In this document: positions 60,687 through 64,000 of the stretch, piece by piece
Numbering within the stretch: the stretch's first letter is position 1
Layout: every line of letters starts with the position of its first letter
From: Xestospongia muta
Taxonomy: Eukaryota > Porifera > Demospongiae > Haplosclerida > Petrosiidae
Length of the DNA stretch: 64,000 bases
Assembly (NCBI GenBank): GCA_963693285.1
Contig: OY848926.1
Location: 1,617,001-1,681,000, forward strand
Direction: 5' to 3'
Made by a program: the position numbers and the translations under genes
The notes under the pieces: model-generated
The model's database searches: none
Seen by the model: only the letters and a program-made list of their open reading frames with translations
What the model was told of the DNA's origin: nothing

Positions 60687-61273
60687 CACTTCTCCACTCT
60701 CCTCCAAGGTTAACTATAGCTTACATGGATGTTGCTATAATATAACTATTATGTAGTGGGTATACTACAGTATTATTATGTGTAATCATGGATGATTCTA
60801 AAAATAGTATCATTGTTATTAAAAATAGCCAGCATATTGTGCACAGCACACATTCATTAGTGCAGTTTAATTATAAAGAACAATAAATGTAACAAATATT
60901 TCAGATATTTTAATAGATAGGAAAGATCTTCAAGACATTTAGATGATGCTACATATGTACCAAGCCACTTGTACTACTGATATAAATGTTGTGCAAATGT
61001 TCAAAAAACATATGCAGCCTATAATATTATACATTGAACTTGGACAATCTATAAAGAGATCAAATTTAAATCTTGCTAATTCTCATGATACCATCACCTC
61101 CCAGATATTAAAATTATTAAGTGTGTTTTAAAAAAATTTTTAAAAGTAATACTCAATCCCAAAATATTGAAATAAGTATATTAGCTACACTACAAAACTT
61201 TATCTTAAGACAAGCTAAAAACTACCTACAATACCTAAAAATAGCAAAGTTTATTTCATTGCTGTTTTAAGCT
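60687..61273. other. Spacer R18 / R19; no gene seen
   Basis: Carries the class B upstream flank (shared with 54290-54770 and 42740-43130) and the R19 3' UTR, whose inverted copy is at 54935-55070. Nothing else was recognised. Confidence 0.5.
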
Positions 61274-62636
61274 TTAAGCTTTAGCTGCTGCGGCACCAAT
61301 ACCAACACCCAAACAGCAACAAATGCAGATTGGAAGAGTAGCACAGATGACAACAAGAACAATGAACCCAATAATGACACCAACAATAATACCAATAAGT
61401 CTTCCAATTGCCTCTGCAAGATCAGTGACTAAACAGAAAAAATAAACAGGTATATACAATAATGCAATTAAAGTTAAACAGACTTACAATCACAATTGCT
61501 TGTCCTTCCATCACTTTGATCTGCATCACTGTTATAATCTAGAAGTAGAAAATATTAAGACAAACATAGTAACAAAACGTGTACTATTAACTTACTGCAT
61601 TGGACAGTAACATCTTCACTATGCCGACAATTTGTAACTTCGGTAGATGTACATGATTGACATGTAGACAGACAGTTATAAACAAGACTACAAGCTACAT
61701 TATTTAACCAAATAGGTTGAGATGTATTACCAGTTCTAGTATAGAGAATAACTAATTACATGATGTGTTTAACCATAAAGACTTACATAGCTAGGTTATT
61801 GTAGTTCAAAGCATCAGTGTAGCCAAGCTGATTACAAATGGTGTCTGCAGAGCGTTTAATAAAACTATCATCACAAATTGTACCCCATTGGCCATTGCAA
61901 TAGACCTCTACAAGTCCTTCACTGGAGTATTGACCTCGTTGGAGACGTAGTTGACCAGAATAAGCACTGTCCCAAATTCTTGTGGACACTATAGAAAAAA
62001 ATAATACCACACTCACAGTAAAAACTTGATTGGTTAATTTAACTAATATATGGTTTATATTAGTTGTATGAAAGTAAATGTCATACTATTTAATTCCTAA
62101 TATACAATCAGATTGACTAAGCAGTCAATCTGATAGTATGCTAGGAATGAAAACTGTATGACACATTTACTTTACACCGTATTTGGTTATATGAATAAAT
62201 CAGTTTTTATAGTGAGCTGTCTCAATTTAAATTATAGATATAACTAAGTTGTAAATCAACAACACAATGTCTTTTTGTATGTTTTTCTTACAGCAGTTGA
62301 CAGTGACAGCATTAGATGACAAGCAAGTATCAGACGTAAAAGTCACATCACACTGGAAGAGAACTAGGTAGTTTGTTACTGTACCACAGTTTACACTGGA
62401 TATAATGCTGTTGCGAGGGGTTCCGTAACTCTGTTGACCAGCAGTGGAGTAACTGCTAGCACCAGTAAAACCTTGTTGACGACACACAACATCAGCCTCA
62501 GTCTGTCCAAAGGTACTGGTAGAGCAAACAGTACCCCATGTGTTATTGTAGTAGACCTCAACAATACCAGAGGTATAATAAATGGTACTCTGACTGTTGA
62601 TGACTAGTCGTAGTGTACCATCACCAGTCGTCTGAG
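61274..62636 (-). CDS. R19: class B-like two-SRCR receptor (signal exon not in window)
   Basis: Exons, 5' to 3': 62292-62636 (whole alpha SRCR, 345 nt), 61787-61988, 61596-61735, 61488-61538 (stalk, Y-N-S-D-A-D-Q-S-D-G) and 61274-61428; the visible frame covers 296 residues. The alpha exon is fused as in R16/R18 but is two codons longer. The helix ends [17 protein letters not shown] and stop, so the tail is only a few residues. No signal exon was found up to base 64000, so it lies beyond the edge or in a form I could not recognise. A MITE sits in the intron after the alpha exon. Confidence 0.86.
62011..62216. mobile_element. MITE family 1, copy c (R19 intron)
   Basis: The left end CTCACAGTAAAAACTTGATT pairs with the right end AATCAGTTTTTATAGTGAG; the centre has a hairpin (CAATCAGATTGACT / AGTCAATCTGAT). 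The inner arms AGTAAATGTCATACT and GTATGACACATTTACT match copy a. Confidence 0.8.
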
Positions 62637-62891
62637 CTGTGGATGGAAAGATTATATAATAAATCTAGTCAGCTAATTCTAATGAGATGTTAAACAGAAC
62701 ATTCATTGCTCTGACAATTAACTGCTTGTCCTGCATTTTATGCAACATTAATGACCTTAATAACCTTGGATAGATTAGATCAACTAATACATTTTAACAA
62801 ATATTTGTAGGTGTTAAAACTATCACCGTGTAAACTGTCATAGTTTTGCTGTGTCATTGTGTGCAAAGGCTATCACTAAGGAATTTATAAC

Positions 62892-63098
62892 AGGCTACCC
62901 CACTTGTTAAAGTACATAAACTGTTTGATTCCATAGCAATTAGATAATCCAACAGTATATGTTGTATTACTTTTCAGTACATTTGATGGACCCAAGGCTA
63001 CCCCACTTGTTAAAGTACATAAACTGTTTGATTCCATAGCAATTAGATAATCAAGACAGTATATGTTGTATTACTTTTCAGTATATTTGATGGACCCA
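62892..63098. repeat. 103-bp tandem duplication
   Basis: Two near-identical units, each starting GGCTACCCCACTTGTTAAAG and ending in GATGGACCCAAG. Non-coding. Confidence 0.9.
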
Positions 63099-63308
63099 AG
63101 TGACTGCGAATAAGTTAAGCAACCAATCTATTTAAACAGTGTTACAAATAATAATACTTTAATAGATAAACACCTGTGTCAGGGATGTGATGGATGAATA
63201 ACACATGAGTCTAATAAGGATGTGATAATAATATTCATATTTTAACACTACAGACTTATTATCATGATAGCCAGTAGGAACTAACACTATACTCTAGTAC
63301 CACTGGAG

Positions 63309-63530
63309 TAGCAAACTGTAACAGCTACATGTTATAATTGCCAGTGACAAATATTCTGTCATTTAGGTCAAAGTAGGAAACTGTCTGTAACAGCTACATG
63401 ATATAATTGCCAGTGACAAATATTCTGTCATTTAGGTCAAAGTAGCAAACTGTAACAGCTACATGTTATAATTGCCAGTGACAAATATTCTGTCATTTAG
63501 GTCAAAGTAGGAAACTGCAACAACTACATA
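63309..63530. repeat. 66-70-bp tandem repeat, three copies
   Basis: Units contain ACAGCTACATGTTATAATTG followed by CCAGTGACAAATATTCTGTC. The middle copy has a four-base CTGT insertion. Non-coding. Confidence 0.9.
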
Positions 63531-64000
63531 CTATAGTCATTCAGCAGGTCAAAATATAGAAAGTTGAAACCACTACAGAAGACTATATAAGTGCATGGCA
63601 TATTGTGACATAATGCCATAGACATTTAAAGTGCTGATGATGTGCTTATATCAAAATTTAACTTGAAATCACCAGATACTGGCCTGTAACATCACTTCAA
63701 ACTTTTATGGTATAACACTTTATAGCCCAAACAGTATCATACTACTGTACTGTACATTATAGTATGATATGAGTAAAGAAACCTTGAAACTGTGTGGTCT
63801 GTAGGTTTGTTTACGCGGACTGTATTTGCTTAATTATATTATAATTGTTTAAAGCAGCAACCACAACAAGAAAGATAATTTATTATTTTTCAACAGCTAG
63901 CACTACATAATCTATATACTATGGAATTTAGATGTTTATGTAATTAATATTGAGAATAACCTGCAAAATTGTAATTGTTAGATGTTAATCCTAATCTGCA

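Larger units (their letters stand above)
62637..64000. other. Right-edge region with tandem repeats; no gene seen
   Basis: Presumed R19 intron 1 or upstream region. It contains a 103-bp duplication (62892-63098) and a 66-70-bp triplication (63309-63530). A stretch ending near 63150 (GCAACCAATCTATTTAAACA) resembles 13320-13345 and, in reverse, the family 1 MITE ends. No exon was recognised on either strand. Confidence 0.5.

Noticed and set aside
63309..63530. Regularly spaced repeats that could suggest a CRISPR array
   Set aside because: Whole units repeat without unique spacers, and the sequence is from an animal genome.

Overview
The window is eukaryotic and almost certainly from an early-branching animal, most likely a demosponge (Amphimedon-like; the species is an inference). 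It is AT-rich, has short GT-AG introns, and is one dense tandem cluster of genes for single-pass membrane receptors with scavenger receptor cysteine-rich (SRCR) domains. No other host gene family, tRNA, rRNA or CRISPR array was seen. I resolved 19 receptor loci (R1-R19). For every locus called intact, the proposed exons sum to a multiple of three with consistent intron phases, which strongly supports the models. R1 lacks its 5' end (left edge) and R19 lacks its signal exon (right edge).

Shared plan: a signal-peptide exon; an alpha-type SRCR (six Cys, W-G-N-I-C-D-D / V-I-C-H-Q-L); a beta-type SRCR (T-[KR]-I-W start, W-G-T-[VI]-C-D-[DN], extra Cys); one or more short stalk exons; then a last exon with the transmembrane helix, the cytoplasmic tail and stop. 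Each SRCR is normally split by one phase-2 intron, and domain borders are phase 1. Most helices end in the same juxtamembrane motif, [13 protein letters not shown].

Layout. 1-20.4 kb, plus strand: R1-R5, two SRCRs each with a Pro/Tyr-rich tail; a relic lies between R2 and R3, and a recent partial copy of R1 between R4 and R5. 21.2-28.6 kb: R6 (minus) and R7 (plus), a divergent pair whose start codons are about 0.2 kb apart, each with four SRCRs but very different tails. 29.4-30.4 kb: an unclear plus-strand relic. 30.5-36.9 kb, minus: R8-R10, two SRCRs with short or medium tails. 38.8-60.7 kb, minus: four repeats of a two-gene unit, a class A gene (R11, R13, R15, R17; tails ending T-Y-S-x-[IL]) next to a class B gene (R12, R14, R16, R18; alpha SRCR fused into one exon). 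R12, R14 and R15 are dead. R14 is split by a degenerate 3.4-kb MULE transposon carrying Ulp1-like and PHD-like relics. 61.3 kb to the edge: R19, class B-like, plus tandem repeats.

The proteins look like cell-surface binding receptors whose ectodomains are similar but whose tails differ (Pro/Tyr-rich with PPxY in two, PDZ-ligand-like, charged coiled, or nearly absent). A lineage-specific recognition repertoire for immunity or self/non-self is plausible but is inference only. Duplication, partial gene copying, pseudogenes, MITEs, a solo LTR and the MULE show that the locus turns over quickly.
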